In this document: positions 1 through 8,655 of the stretch, piece by piece | Numbering within the stretch: position 1 is the stretch's first letter | Layout: each line of letters starts with the position of its first letter | Source of the DNA: an uncultured Roseibium sp. | GTDB lineage: Bacteria; Pseudomonadota; Alphaproteobacteria; Rhizobiales; Stappiaceae | Reading direction: 5' to 3' | Length of the DNA: 64,000 nucleotides | NCBI RefSeq assembly: GCF_963675985.1 | Contig: NZ_OY780957.1 | Span: 496,001 to 560,000 of the forward strand | Position numbers and translations under genes: made by a program | Notes under the pieces: model-generated | The model's input: the letters and a program-made list of their open reading frames with translations, nothing else | Told to the model about the DNA's origin: nothing | Databases searched by the model: none

Positions 1-111
1 ACGCGCGACGCCCTGCTCCGTTTCGCCCAAAAATCCGGCCCCAAAGCAAAAAGCTGCGAGACAAAGGAGCGTGAGCCTTACCCTCGTCCTATTTCCACTC
101 CAGTTTTGCAT
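1..111 (-). CDS. Partial secreted protein, cut by the left edge
   Basis: A minus-strand frame opens with ATG at 109-111 and stays open for 37 codons to the window edge. The translation has a basic N-terminus (NRTRVR) followed by a hydrophobic stretch (LTLLCLAAFCFGAGFLG), which looks like a signal peptide or a signal anchor. The ribosome binding site is weak (only GAG upstream). It would be transcribed divergently from the EipA-like gene at 254. Too little is present to assign a family, and the frame could be chance. Confidence 0.4.
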   Translation of the reverse strand, partial: MQNWSGNRTRVRLTLLCLAAFCFGAGFLGETEQGVAR

Positions 112-253
112 TTGCTCGGACTATGCGTTTGGCTGTCTTTACTGGCGAATCAGTCGCACAGCGCAGACACTATAGCACCGGCAAAGAACGATCCCGGTTT
201 ATCGCAGGGCGCACCTGCAGACCCGTCCTGTTCCTCTGAGGAGAAAGCCTTCC

Positions 254-865
254 ATGTCAGCAATGCCTAAAATCAAGATCCTGCAGAGCCTGGCAGCCAT
301 CATGGTTTTCGGTGCGGTTCTCGCACTCCCGCGGTTTCCCGTGACCACGGACATCGGCCGGGCGCACGCTCAGCCGCCGGAGCAGACCTACGGGCAGGAT
401 CAGGTCCTTGCCACCGGGCACAAGTTCTTCGGATCCGTTTCGGGCGGTCTCGCCTCGGTCGTGGAAAAGGCCTTTTCCAAATACGGTGAACCGAACGGTT
501 ACATCCTCGGAGAGGAAGGTGCGGGCGCGATCGTCGCCGGAGCCCGTTATGGCGAAGGCCAGCTTTACACCCGCAACGCGGGCACTCACAAGGTCTTCTG
601 GCAGGGACCGTCCATCGGATGGGACTTTGGCGGTAACGGCGACCGGGTGATGATGCTGATCTACAACCTGCCGACCGTGGATGCGATATACAAACGATAC
701 GTCGGCATCAACGGATCCGCCTATCTTGTGGGCGGTGTCGGCATGACCGTTCTTTCCAACAACGAAGTTTTCGTGGTCCCGATCAAGTCCGGGGTCGGCG
801 CCCGTCTGGGCGTGAACATCGGCTATCTGAAATTCACCGATAAGCCCACATGGAACCCGTTCTGA
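254..865 (+). CDS. EipA-like DUF1134 periplasmic protein
   Basis: A 203-residue exported protein. Residues 1-40 form a signal peptide ending at a plausible AHA/Q cleavage site. The mature part is glycine-rich and carries the blocks typical of the DUF1134 family, such as GEEGAGAIVAGARYGEG, WQGPSIGWDFGGNGDR and YLVGGVGMTVL. In Brucella and relatives this family is EipA, a periplasmic protein needed for cell-envelope integrity. The length matches the family. The start at 254 has a GAGGAGA ribosome binding site about nine bases upstream. Family assignment is confident; the molecular activity of the family is not defined. Confidence 0.85.
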   Translation: MSAMPKIKILQSLAAIMVFGAVLALPRFPVTTDIGRAHAQPPEQTYGQDQVLATGHKFFGSVSGGLASVVEKAFSKYGEPNGYILGEEGAGAIVAGARYGEGQLYTRNAGTHKVFWQGPSIGWDFGGNGDRVMMLIYNLPTVDAIYKRYVGINGSAYLVGGVGMTVLSNNEVFVVPIKSGVGARLGVNIGYLKFTDKPTWNPF

Positions 866-1004
866 CCGGAAGGCGCGAAGCGCATTCCTGCTGATAATGA
901 CGCAGGGGATCTAGCGGGCAACGGTGCAAATCGTTGCTCTCCGCCATCGCGTCGGTTATTGATGCACTGTGATTTGAAGTCCTGCAAGTGATCTGGAGCC
1001 GGTC

Positions 1005-2276
1005 GTGATCGAAGCGGCAATGTATGGTGCACTCGGATTTTTTATAGCCACGCTGCTTGGCCTGGCAATCCTGCCTGCTGTCTACAGGCGCGCCGTCCGG
1101 CTCACCCAGGAAGCGATGAAAGCCGTCAATCCGTCCACTTACGCGGAAGTCCGCGGTGCCCAGGATTATGAACGCGCCCAGCATGCCCTGGCGGTCCGGA
1201 AGGTGGAGCGAGCCCTGGAGAAGGAGCGGGAAAATGCGGTGACCTTCCGCCTGGAAGCCGGCAAGCTGGCCGCCGAGCTGATCAAGGAAAAGTCGAAACA
1301 CGAAGCCGAACTCAAAGGTCTTCGTCAGGAATTCGAAGACAAAGACAGGAAAGAGACCGAGGGCCGCCAGGCGGAGCTGGAGGCGGAATTGGAATCCTTC
1401 CGCCAGAAGCTGCATGAGACCGAGCAGGCTTTGGCGGCCGCCCATGCGGAAGCGGACGTTCTCAAGGCGAAATCAACCGACGACGGCGGATGGTTGCCGG
1501 CGGAAGACACGATGGCACTTGCCACGATTACCGGTCTGGAGTCCCAGATTTCCACGCTGAAGGCACGCTTGGCGAAATATGAAGGCGGAGAGATCCCCAC
1601 GCCCGATCTGCATTTGGAGACCGGCGCGGCCAAACTCCAGAAAATCGTGAAAGATCTGGAAGCGCAGCTGGTAGACGCCGAGACGCAATATATATCAGCG
1701 CAAGCGGAAGTCGCTCGCCTGACCGTGCAGATCGAAACCGTCGACCTGCCCCGCGACGACGTCGTGGACCGGCTGGAGCGCGATCTGAAATGGGCTGAAA
1801 CCGAAAAGGCTCGCCTGACCGCCCTGACCCGGGATCGCGAACGGACGTTGCTCAGGGCTCAGAACCAGATCATGCACCTGCGCCAGGACCTGAACGCAAC
1901 CCCCGCACTTGCCGGCCTGCGCGAAGAGCTCAAGGAGCTCGGCAAACGGATCGTCGACCGTAACGCCGGTCCGGTATCGGAAAAATCCGGAGCTACGGAT
2001 AAACAGGCCCCGGCCGCGAAGAACAAGGCAGCCGGTAAACCGGGCAGCCGGAAACACCCCTCTGCAAAAGCGGATCGCACTGACAAGCCTGCAAAAGCCC
2101 GGAAGACAGTTTCCGATGACCAACAGATAGCGCCAACTCCGGTCAGTGCCTTAGTCAGCCGCATCGTCAAATCCAGCCAGGCGAATGCGGAAAGTGACGC
2201 AACGCCGACCGGCAAGACCGAAGCCAAAAAGAAACCGGACGCCGATTCCAAGGACAAGAATCGGGACGTTGCCTAA
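1005..2276 (+). CDS. Membrane-anchored coiled-coil protein, function unknown
   Basis: A 423-residue protein starting with GTG at 1005. Residues 5-27 form one hydrophobic transmembrane helix (MYGALGFFIATLLGLAILPA). Residues about 40-325 are highly charged and heptad-like (runs of E, K, R, A, L), predicting a long coiled coil. The last 100 residues are Lys/Ala/Pro-rich and probably disordered. This architecture fits a cytoplasm-facing scaffold tethered to the inner membrane. I do not recognise a catalytic domain. It lies alone between eipA and the cytochrome operon, with 266 bases separating it from the latter, so there is no strong reason to link it to electron transfer. Confidence 0.7.
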   Translation: MIEAAMYGALGFFIATLLGLAILPAVYRRAVRLTQEAMKAVNPSTYAEVRGAQDYERAQHALAVRKVERALEKERENAVTFRLEAGKLAAELIKEKSKHEAELKGLRQEFEDKDRKETEGRQAELEAELESFRQKLHETEQALAAAHAEADVLKAKSTDDGGWLPAEDTMALATITGLESQISTLKARLAKYEGGEIPTPDLHLETGAAKLQKIVKDLEAQLVDAETQYISAQAEVARLTVQIETVDLPRDDVVDRLERDLKWAETEKARLTALTRDRERTLLRAQNQIMHLRQDLNATPALAGLREELKELGKRIVDRNAGPVSEKSGATDKQAPAAKNKAAGKPGSRKHPSAKADRTDKPAKARKTVSDDQQIAPTPVSALVSRIVKSSQANAESDATPTGKTEAKKKPDADSKDKNRDVA

Positions 2277-2542
2277 GCCTGCGAAATCCGGGCATCGCCA
2301 CGAGGTCGGCAGCCTATTTTTCGGTTGGATCGCCTACGTTTGCATCACCTTATCCATTGATTGATGTTTTATTGTGGCCAGACGGTCACAATTTCGCCTT
2401 AAAAGTTGCCTCTACGGAAATATTATGTTCCATAGGCATATATTTATTGCTTTTATCGGCATGTCGGTTTCGCGAAAAAAACATTTCAAGAAAAAGAACA
2501 CGCGCAAGTCGGCAATGAGGGGCCAATGACAGACGCGAAACA
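2277..2542 (+). promoter_or_regulatory. AT-rich leader of the cytochrome operon
   Basis: This 266-base gap is markedly more AT-rich than its surroundings between about 2340 and 2480 and contains no convincing coding frame. It holds the CRP-type palindrome at 2371-2392. It is the only long gap before the seven-gene block, so the operon promoter is expected here. I could not fix a -35/-10 pair with confidence. Confidence 0.5.
2371..2392. promoter_or_regulatory. CRP/FNR-family operator candidate
   Basis: A 22-base near-perfect palindrome. The left half-site is ATTGTGGCC and the right half-site, read on the other strand, is ATTGTGACC, separated by AGAC. This matches the CRP pattern TGTG-N10-CACA. 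It lies about 150 bases before the first cytochrome gene. Seen: the palindrome. Known: CRP-family proteins bind such sites. Inferred: cAMP or another cyclic nucleotide could control the operon, which would fit the cyclic-nucleotide-binding protein encoded in it and the adenylate cyclase at 18721. Confidence 0.5.
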
Positions 2543-4747
2543 ATGACCTTTTTTCCCGGATTCCAGTTCCGCCTGATTCTGTTGTCTCTTGGCGGGTTCA
2601 CGATGCTTGGCACGGCATTCTCAATTCCTTCCGCCGCCGATCAGGCGCGGCCGGCCATCCATCATGGATTGCGCGCCGACGCTTTGGCTCGCCTTGAAAA
2701 CTATGTTTCCGACCTCGATCGCCGGGAAACTGCCCCGATTGTTCTGGCCGCCGACGACACCCTTCTCGAAGAGTCCGGCGATACGCTTTTGAACAGCCCG
2801 GATGACACGGCTGCCTCGGATTCGGACAATCTGCTGCCCGGTGACGACAGCGGCGATCTCCTTGCGGCGCCTGCGGAAAGCGGCGACGATCTGCTCACCT
2901 CCGATGACAGCGGCGGCGACGATCTCCTCTCGGGCGGAAACGAAAGCGGTGACGATCTTTTGAATGCTGACGGCGGAGGGGACGACCTTCTCCAGCCGAG
3001 CGACGAGGACAATCTGCTTTTGCCCGGCGGCGGGCTGGAAACAGCGGAAGAGAACAAGAAAAAAGAACCGGCAATCAGGCAGCAAGCTGCCAACGAAGCA
3101 CACGAAAATCTGTTTATCGAAAGCAAGTATCCCTCGGCCAACACCTGCGCCACCTGCCATCCGCGCCAGTACGAACAATGGTCGGCCTCTCAACATGCCT
3201 ACGCCCAGCTGAGCCCGGTCTACATGGCTATGCAGACGGCCATCAACATCAAGACCAGCGCGACCAACGGCGACTTCTGCATCCGTTGCCACAACCCGGT
3301 GGGCATGAACCTGGGCGAATCCCTCTACGTGACCAACCTGGACCGGCCACCCACCTCGCGCGAGGGGATTACCTGCGTGGCCTGCCACCGGGTCAACAAG
3401 AACTACGGCAAAATCAGCGGCCGTTTCGCCCTGGAGCAAGGCGATATTTTCTCCTCGGTCTATGGCCCGAGCGGTAACCAGGAACTCTCCCGGGTTTTGA
3501 ACCATCCGGAAGAATACCGCGTCTCGAAATCGAAAGACGATCCCGGCCGCAGCATCCATACCCAGGCCAAAAGGTTCTTCACTCTGACAAAACCGAGCTT
3601 CTGCGGAACCTGTCACGACGTGACCCTTTTGAACGGGTTCCGCCTCGAGGAAGCTTTTGCCGAATACAAGCAAACGCCGGCGGCCAAGCGCGGCGAGACC
3701 TGCCAGGATTGCCACATGGGCAAGATCCAGGGCGTGGCTTCCGGCTACGACTACGGCCCGGCTGCTGTCGTCGGCGATGTGCCCACCAAGAACCGCAAGC
3801 TGACCAACCACGCCTTCGCAGGACCGGATTACTCCATCATCCATCCGGGCATTTTCCCGCACAACGTCGAGGCGGCCGAGTTCAAGACGCTGCGTGAATG
3901 GCTGCAGTTCAGGTACTGGGAAGGCTGGGGAACGGACAAGTTCGAGGACGCTGTTTCCGACAGTTACAAGTTCCCGAAAGCCTGGCAGTCCGTCGACGAC
4001 CGCTATGACGCGCGTGCCATTCTGAAGGTTCAGTTCGAACGGCTCGGGAAGATGCGCGCGCTCCGCGAACAGGTCCTGCGAAACGGCTTCAAGCTGAGCG
4101 ACATCAGCATCCTCCGGAGCGACCGGAACGGTCTCAAGTTCTCCGTGGATGTGCGCAACGGAACCGATGGCCATGCGGTCCCGACCGGCTTCGATGCGGA
4201 ACGGCTGATCTTCCTCAAGGTGGAGGTCAGGGACCGGCATGGCAAGATCGTCTACGTCTCCGGCGATCGGGATCCGAACGGCGATGTTCGCGATTCCCAC
4301 TCCCTTTACGTCCACAATGGCGAGTTGCCGCTCGACAAGGACCTCTTCAGCCTCCAGTCCAAGTTCCTGGTCCGTATGCTGCGCGGCGGCGAACGCGAAC
4401 AGGTGCTTGCCATCAACACCTCGACCGATGTTCTGCCCTTCGTCCGTCCCGAAACCCGCGCGACGACGATCTACGGACGTCCACGCGGCGCCCGCAAACA
4501 CAAGCAGACCATCGAGCCGAACGCCAGCCGGACCGCCACCTACAATATTCCGCCTGACAGGCTGAAACCCGGGGAAACCTATTCGATTTCGGTCAGCCTG
4601 ATTTCCCAGATGGTGCCGGTCAATCTCATCGCCGCCATTCAGGGGGCAGGTTTCGACTACGGCATGAGCCCTGCTCAGATTGCCCGGCAGATTGTGCGTG
4701 GAAGTTCCGTCCTCTGGACGCGCCGGTCAAAAGTCCGGATCGACTAG
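2543..4747 (+). CDS. Pentaheme c-type cytochrome with acidic DDLL repeat tract
   Basis: A 734-residue exported protein, first gene of the electron-transfer block. A hydrophobic N-terminus (residues 8-30) should direct export. Residues about 70-165 form a low-complexity acidic tract built from repeats such as SGDDLL and GGDDLL. Five heme-attachment motifs CxxCH follow at C202 (CATCH), C246 (CIRCH), C278 (CVACH), C354 (CGTCH) and C387 (CQDCH), in a cytochrome c554-like arrangement. The C-terminal 330 residues are beta-rich and contain GHAVPTG, a motif I associate with the C-terminal domain of large multiheme cytochromes. The stop is 18 bases before the chosen start of the barrel gene. The probable site is periplasm or cell surface. 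The repeat tract recurs in the cytochrome at 11185. Confidence 0.88.
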   Translation: MTFFPGFQFRLILLSLGGFTMLGTAFSIPSAADQARPAIHHGLRADALARLENYVSDLDRRETAPIVLAADDTLLEESGDTLLNSPDDTAASDSDNLLPGDDSGDLLAAPAESGDDLLTSDDSGGDDLLSGGNESGDDLLNADGGGDDLLQPSDEDNLLLPGGGLETAEENKKKEPAIRQQAANEAHENLFIESKYPSANTCATCHPRQYEQWSASQHAYAQLSPVYMAMQTAINIKTSATNGDFCIRCHNPVGMNLGESLYVTNLDRPPTSREGITCVACHRVNKNYGKISGRFALEQGDIFSSVYGPSGNQELSRVLNHPEEYRVSKSKDDPGRSIHTQAKRFFTLTKPSFCGTCHDVTLLNGFRLEEAFAEYKQTPAAKRGETCQDCHMGKIQGVASGYDYGPAAVVGDVPTKNRKLTNHAFAGPDYSIIHPGIFPHNVEAAEFKTLREWLQFRYWEGWGTDKFEDAVSDSYKFPKAWQSVDDRYDARAILKVQFERLGKMRALREQVLRNGFKLSDISILRSDRNGLKFSVDVRNGTDGHAVPTGFDAERLIFLKVEVRDRHGKIVYVSGDRDPNGDVRDSHSLYVHNGELPLDKDLFSLQSKFLVRMLRGGEREQVLAINTSTDVLPFVRPETRATTIYGRPRGARKHKQTIEPNASRTATYNIPPDRLKPGETYSISVSLISQMVPVNLIAAIQGAGFDYGMSPAQIARQIVRGSSVLWTRRSKVRID

Positions 4748-4765
4748 GAGGCCATGAGGGGGGTG

Positions 4766-6232
4766 ATGAACAACGTGCGCATCGGCAAGGTCCTGGTCTA
4801 TCTGGCGCTGTCTTTTTCGGCTTTGGGCGGCAAGGCCCTTGCGGCAAGCAGCAGTGCACTGAGCGAAGAACCCCGTCCCATGTTGACCGAAGCAGAGGTC
4901 CACAAGGCACAGGGGCGGTCGGGGGCTCATCACAGCAGCAAACTGCCGACGAAATCGAAGCCGCTTTTCACGGAGGCAACCGAGCCCAAACCGACACCGC
5001 CGATCGTCGAGCGGGGCGACAAGTTCCTGGCGAAGGGCAACATCGAGCCGGGATACACCCTGCCCACCGGCGCGGTCTGGCAGCCCGGTCTCTGGGTCTT
5101 CGGTAACTGGCGCACCGCGGCCGGGCACTTCGATAACGGCAGGGCGGAAAGCCAGGAATACCTGGCCACCCGCCTCGATCTTTTCTTCAATCTCAAGCTG
5201 TCGCCGACGGAACGCATCCTGCTCGGGATCACGCCCTTCACGGACGGCGCCCAGCAGACCGGGATCCTGCACCGCGATTCAACAGGAACCACGTTCGAAA
5301 ACGGCCTCAATCCCTATATCAACACGCTGTTTTTCGAAGGCGAGTTCGGCGAGATCTTCCCGAACCTCGATCCGGACGACAACAAGGCCCTCGATTTCGG
5401 TTTCGCCATCGGCCGTCAGCCGATCTTTTTCCAGGAAGGCATCATGATCAATGACACGATCGATGCCATCGGGATTACCCGCGATACGATCGTGATCCCC
5501 GGCCTGACGCCGGACATGCGCCTGACAGCCCTCTTCGGCTGGAGCAACATCCACCGTAACGACAATATCCGCGACCGCGATGCCTACCTCCTGGGTCTGT
5601 TCTCGGAAACCGACCTGCGCTGGAGCACGGTCAACCTGGACGGATCCTATGTCATCAGCACCAATCCTCAAGGCGGGGACGGACTGTTCCTCGGTGCCGC
5701 AGCCACGCAGCGCATAGGCCAGTTCAACACCTCGTTCCGGGTCAACGGCTCCCTGGCCGTCAACGAAAAGGGTCCGGCGGTCGACAGCGGCGTTGTCTTG
5801 TTCTCCGAAGTGTCGCGAACGGTGACCGGCTCCGAAAACCTTGTTTATGCGAATGCCTTCTGGGGTATTGAGAACTATTCCTCCGCGGCCCGCGGGCCGA
5901 CCACCGGCGGACCGCTCGGCCGCGCCGGGATTCTATTTGCTTCCCCGGTCGTCGGTTTCGCCGGCTCGGCCCTGTCGAACCAGGCAAATGATGTGGTCGG
6001 CGGCGCCCTCGGCTATCAGATGTTCTTCAACCATGAAAAAACACAGTTCACCATGGAACTGGGTGGTCGGAAAGATACCGACGGCTCGAACACCGGGGCT
6101 ATTGCGTTCGGCGGGCAGTTGCTGCACGCTTTGAACAATCGCAGTAGCATTCAATTGGACGGCTTTGTTTCCGAGGGTCAGAACCAGACCACCGGAACCG
6201 GGCTCAGGTTGGAGTTGAGGACGCGATTCTGA
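4766..6232 (+). CDS. Outer-membrane beta-barrel candidate in the cytochrome operon
   Basis: About 488 residues. A signal peptide ends near GKALA/ASS. After a Pro/Lys-rich linker, the protein has many alternating polar/hydrophobic segments with aromatic girdles (LFFNLKLSPTERILLGITPF, LDFGFAIGRQPIFF) and ends in RLELRTRF. A C-terminal Phe is the usual signal for outer-membrane insertion. There are no CxxCH motifs. I chose ATG 4766, which has GAGG six bases away; ATG 4754 is in frame but only two bases from an AGGAGG. Its place between cytochrome genes suggests a porin sleeve for electron transfer, but I see no clear similarity to MtrB, which is longer. An alginate or phosphate porin-like role is an alternative. 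Confidence 0.75.
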   Translation: MNNVRIGKVLVYLALSFSALGGKALAASSSALSEEPRPMLTEAEVHKAQGRSGAHHSSKLPTKSKPLFTEATEPKPTPPIVERGDKFLAKGNIEPGYTLPTGAVWQPGLWVFGNWRTAAGHFDNGRAESQEYLATRLDLFFNLKLSPTERILLGITPFTDGAQQTGILHRDSTGTTFENGLNPYINTLFFEGEFGEIFPNLDPDDNKALDFGFAIGRQPIFFQEGIMINDTIDAIGITRDTIVIPGLTPDMRLTALFGWSNIHRNDNIRDRDAYLLGLFSETDLRWSTVNLDGSYVISTNPQGGDGLFLGAAATQRIGQFNTSFRVNGSLAVNEKGPAVDSGVVLFSEVSRTVTGSENLVYANAFWGIENYSSAARGPTTGGPLGRAGILFASPVVGFAGSALSNQANDVVGGALGYQMFFNHEKTQFTMELGGRKDTDGSNTGAIAFGGQLLHALNNRSSIQLDGFVSEGQNQTTGTGLRLELRTRF

Positions 6233-6287
6233 TGTTCGCAAAGCCAAAAGCCATGCGTAAGACCGTGTATAAGAAGAGGAGCGCTCG

Positions 6288-7571
6288 ATGATGCTGGCGC
6301 TCCAGATCGGCGGCGGAATTATCGTGATCGCGGCGTTGCTTCAGGCAGGCGCCGGGGCAATCGCCCAGGTCGCGGGCGCCCTGCGCAAACGGAGCATGGA
6401 CCAGCAACAGCTGGCGTTTTTCAAGAAGCAGACCGACATCCTGATCACCCGCGCGGAAGCCGATCGGCAGCGCAACGTCCTGACCTGGTCCGGCAAGCGA
6501 AAGTTCCGCGTCATCAAGCGGCAGATGGAAAACCGGGTCGGCGATATCTGCTCGTTTTATCTGGCGCCCCACGACGGCGGGTCCCTTCCCCCGTTTCTCC
6601 CGGGCCAGTTTCTGACCTTCGAACTTAACATTCCAGATCAGCCGCGCCCGGTCGTCCGGTGCTACTCGCTCTCCGGCAGCCCGGAAGATCGCGATTGTTA
6701 CAGGATTTCCGTCCGCCGCCAGGGTCCCCCGCCGTCCGCAGGGCCGGACGTTCCAGGCGGACTTTCGTCGAATTTCTTCCATAACAACGTGAAGGAAGGC
6801 GACGTCATCGATGTCATGGCACCGAACGGAAAATTTCATCTGGACGTTCATTCCGACCGACCTGTTGCCCTGATCGGTGGCGGCGTCGGCCTGACGCCGG
6901 TCCTGTCCATGCTCAAGTGGCTGGCCGATACCAACAGCCATCGGGAAGCCTGGTTCTTCTATGCCGTGCGAAACGGCGAAGATGTCGCCTGCATCGACGA
7001 AATTCGGGAAATCATAAACAACAACAGCAATTTCCATCTGGTCGTTCTGTACAGTGACCCGGCCGCCGAGGACGTTGCGGCCAGGAATTGCGATTGCGAG
7101 GGCTATCTCACCGTCGACGTGATGAAGACCTATCTCGGCACATCGAACTACGAGTTCTACATTTGCGGTCCGCCGCCCATGATGAGCGCGGTCACAACCC
7201 ATCTGAAGGAATGGGGCGTACCGGAAGAAGATATCAATTTCGAAGCCTTTGGCCCTGCCTCCGTCAAGAAGACGGCCTCGGCGGGGACTGCGGAAAGTAC
7301 CCCGGGCGATGGCGCAGTCCTGACCGTGGGCTTTGCGCGGTCGAACAAATCGGTCCCCTGGAACGAAGCCGCTGAAACATTGCTGGACCTTGCGGAAGAA
7401 TGCGGTGTTCAGATCGCATCGGGCTGCCGGGCCGGGAATTGCGGCACCTGCGCGACGGCCGTCAAGGAAGGCAAGGTGAATTATGTCACGCCTCCGACTA
7501 GCCAACCGGCCAAGGGCACGGCGCTCTTGTGCATCGCCTGTCCGGACGGGGACATTGTCCTCGATGCCTGA
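6288..7571 (+). CDS. Membrane-anchored FAD/[2Fe-2S] NAD(P)H oxidoreductase
   Basis: A 427-residue reductase resembling NqrF and phenol-hydroxylase reductases, with the ferredoxin at the C-terminus. Residues 5-28 form a transmembrane helix. The ferredoxin-reductase domain spans about 70-320: the FAD-binding RCYSLS at 124-129, the nucleotide-binding GGGVGLTP at 197-204 and CGPPPMM at 293-299. A plant-type [2Fe-2S] domain follows, with C380, C385, C388 and C415. The expected reaction is hydride uptake from NAD(P)H to FAD and single-electron transfer via the iron-sulfur cluster. The active domains should face the cytoplasm. Ribosome binding site: GAGGAG. As the only nucleotide-oxidising enzyme of the block, it is the likely electron entry point. 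Confidence 0.9.
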   Translation: MMLALQIGGGIIVIAALLQAGAGAIAQVAGALRKRSMDQQQLAFFKKQTDILITRAEADRQRNVLTWSGKRKFRVIKRQMENRVGDICSFYLAPHDGGSLPPFLPGQFLTFELNIPDQPRPVVRCYSLSGSPEDRDCYRISVRRQGPPPSAGPDVPGGLSSNFFHNNVKEGDVIDVMAPNGKFHLDVHSDRPVALIGGGVGLTPVLSMLKWLADTNSHREAWFFYAVRNGEDVACIDEIREIINNNSNFHLVVLYSDPAAEDVAARNCDCEGYLTVDVMKTYLGTSNYEFYICGPPPMMSAVTTHLKEWGVPEEDINFEAFGPASVKKTASAGTAESTPGDGAVLTVGFARSNKSVPWNEAAETLLDLAEECGVQIASGCRAGNCGTCATAVKEGKVNYVTPPTSQPAKGTALLCIACPDGDIVLDA

Positions 7572-7624
7572 GAACGACGGCGATTTTCAAACCTCTTTAT
7601 TCATTTGAGAAACAGGACGGTAAA

Positions 7625-8644
7625 ATGAGTATGAAACGAATGATTTCAGCACGTTGGCGGTGGCTCGCTGTAACAGCCGTCCCGATGTTCTTCTCAGCGT
7701 TCATGGCCCCGGCCATGGCAATCGACGCCGATCTCGTGGTCGGTCCGAACGAATGCGCCGAGTGCCACAAGGCAGAGGCGGCGGTCTGGCAGAAAACCCA
7801 CCACTTCGCCACCTACCGGAGCCTGCCTCAAAGCAAGGAAGCGAAGGAAATCGCCGGAAAAATGGGCGTAAAGCGGCTGAAGGCGGACAGTCTTTGCCTG
7901 AACTGTCATTTCACCACCCAGACGGTCAATTCGAAGCCGGACGTGATCGCCGGCATTTCCTGCGAGTCCTGCCACTCGGCCGGCAAGAACTGGTACAAGG
8001 TTCACTCCGGTTTCAGCGGCAAGAAGGAAGGCCAGGAGACGCCTGAGGAAATTGCCGCCCGTTGGGCCAAGGCTGAAGAGGCCGGCATGATCCGTCCGAA
8101 AATGACCTATGCCCTCGCCAAGAACTGCTTCAGCTGCCACCTGGTGCCGAACGAGAAGCTGGTCAACGTCGGTGGCCACGCCGCCGGTAGCCCGTTCGAG
8201 CTGGTCAGCTGGTCCCAGGGCGAGGTGCGCCACAACAACTGGTACAACAAGGGCGCAAGCAACAAGGAAGCCTCGATCGAACGCAAGCGGATGCTGTTCG
8301 TCGTCGGCCGGATCGTCGAGCTGGAAACCGCACTGATTGGCGTCAGCAAGGCGACGGAGAAGGCCGACTACGCGCTGAAGATGGCGAAACGCGCCGACAA
8401 CGCGCGCAAGGTGATTGCGAGCCTTGCCAAGCTGCTGCCGGATGCACCGGAACTGGTCGAAATCTACAAGGCCGCCAATTCGGCAAAGCTGAAACTCAAC
8501 AATGAGGCCGAATTGACCGAGGCAGCCGGCAAGGTTTCGGTTCTGGGATTGCAGTTCTCCAACACATATGACGGCACCACCTTCGCCGCCATCGACAAGT
8601 ACATACCCGGTCCGGACAAGTTCAAGGGACCGGTCTCCAACTGA
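7625..8644 (+). CDS. Tetraheme cytochrome c554-like protein
   Basis: A 339-residue periplasmic cytochrome with a signal peptide (residues 1-32, cleavage near AMA/ID). Four CxxCH motifs lie at C44 (CAECH), C91 (CLNCH), C113 (CESCH) and C168 (CFSCH), the spacing seen in cytochrome c554 of ammonia oxidisers. The C-terminal 140 residues are helical and Lys/Ala-rich with no further heme motif. ATG 7625 is preceded by AGGACGG; an upstream in-frame start at 7529 would overlap the reductase gene and spoil the signal peptide. It probably shuttles electrons in the periplasm between the membrane module and the larger cytochromes. Confidence 0.9.
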   Translation: MSMKRMISARWRWLAVTAVPMFFSAFMAPAMAIDADLVVGPNECAECHKAEAAVWQKTHHFATYRSLPQSKEAKEIAGKMGVKRLKADSLCLNCHFTTQTVNSKPDVIAGISCESCHSAGKNWYKVHSGFSGKKEGQETPEEIAARWAKAEEAGMIRPKMTYALAKNCFSCHLVPNEKLVNVGGHAAGSPFELVSWSQGEVRHNNWYNKGASNKEASIERKRMLFVVGRIVELETALIGVSKATEKADYALKMAKRADNARKVIASLAKLLPDAPELVEIYKAANSAKLKLNNEAELTEAAGKVSVLGLQFSNTYDGTTFAAIDKYIPGPDKFKGPVSN

Positions 8645-8655
8645 GGACCGTCGGT

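Noticed and set aside
2353..2370. FNR-type box (TTGAT-N4-ATCAA) before the cytochrome operon
   Set aside because: TTGATTGATG is present but there is no matching right half; the CRP-type palindrome next to it is much better.
2749..3042. Acidic repeats as a true RTX calcium-binding domain
   Set aside because: Spacing is irregular and the GGxGxD consensus is not met; I only describe the resemblance.
2621..4501. Long open frame (626 codons) antisense to the pentaheme cytochrome gene
   Set aside because: Long antisense frames are common in GC-rich DNA; the sense strand has five heme motifs and a signal sequence, while the antisense translation has no recognisable domain.
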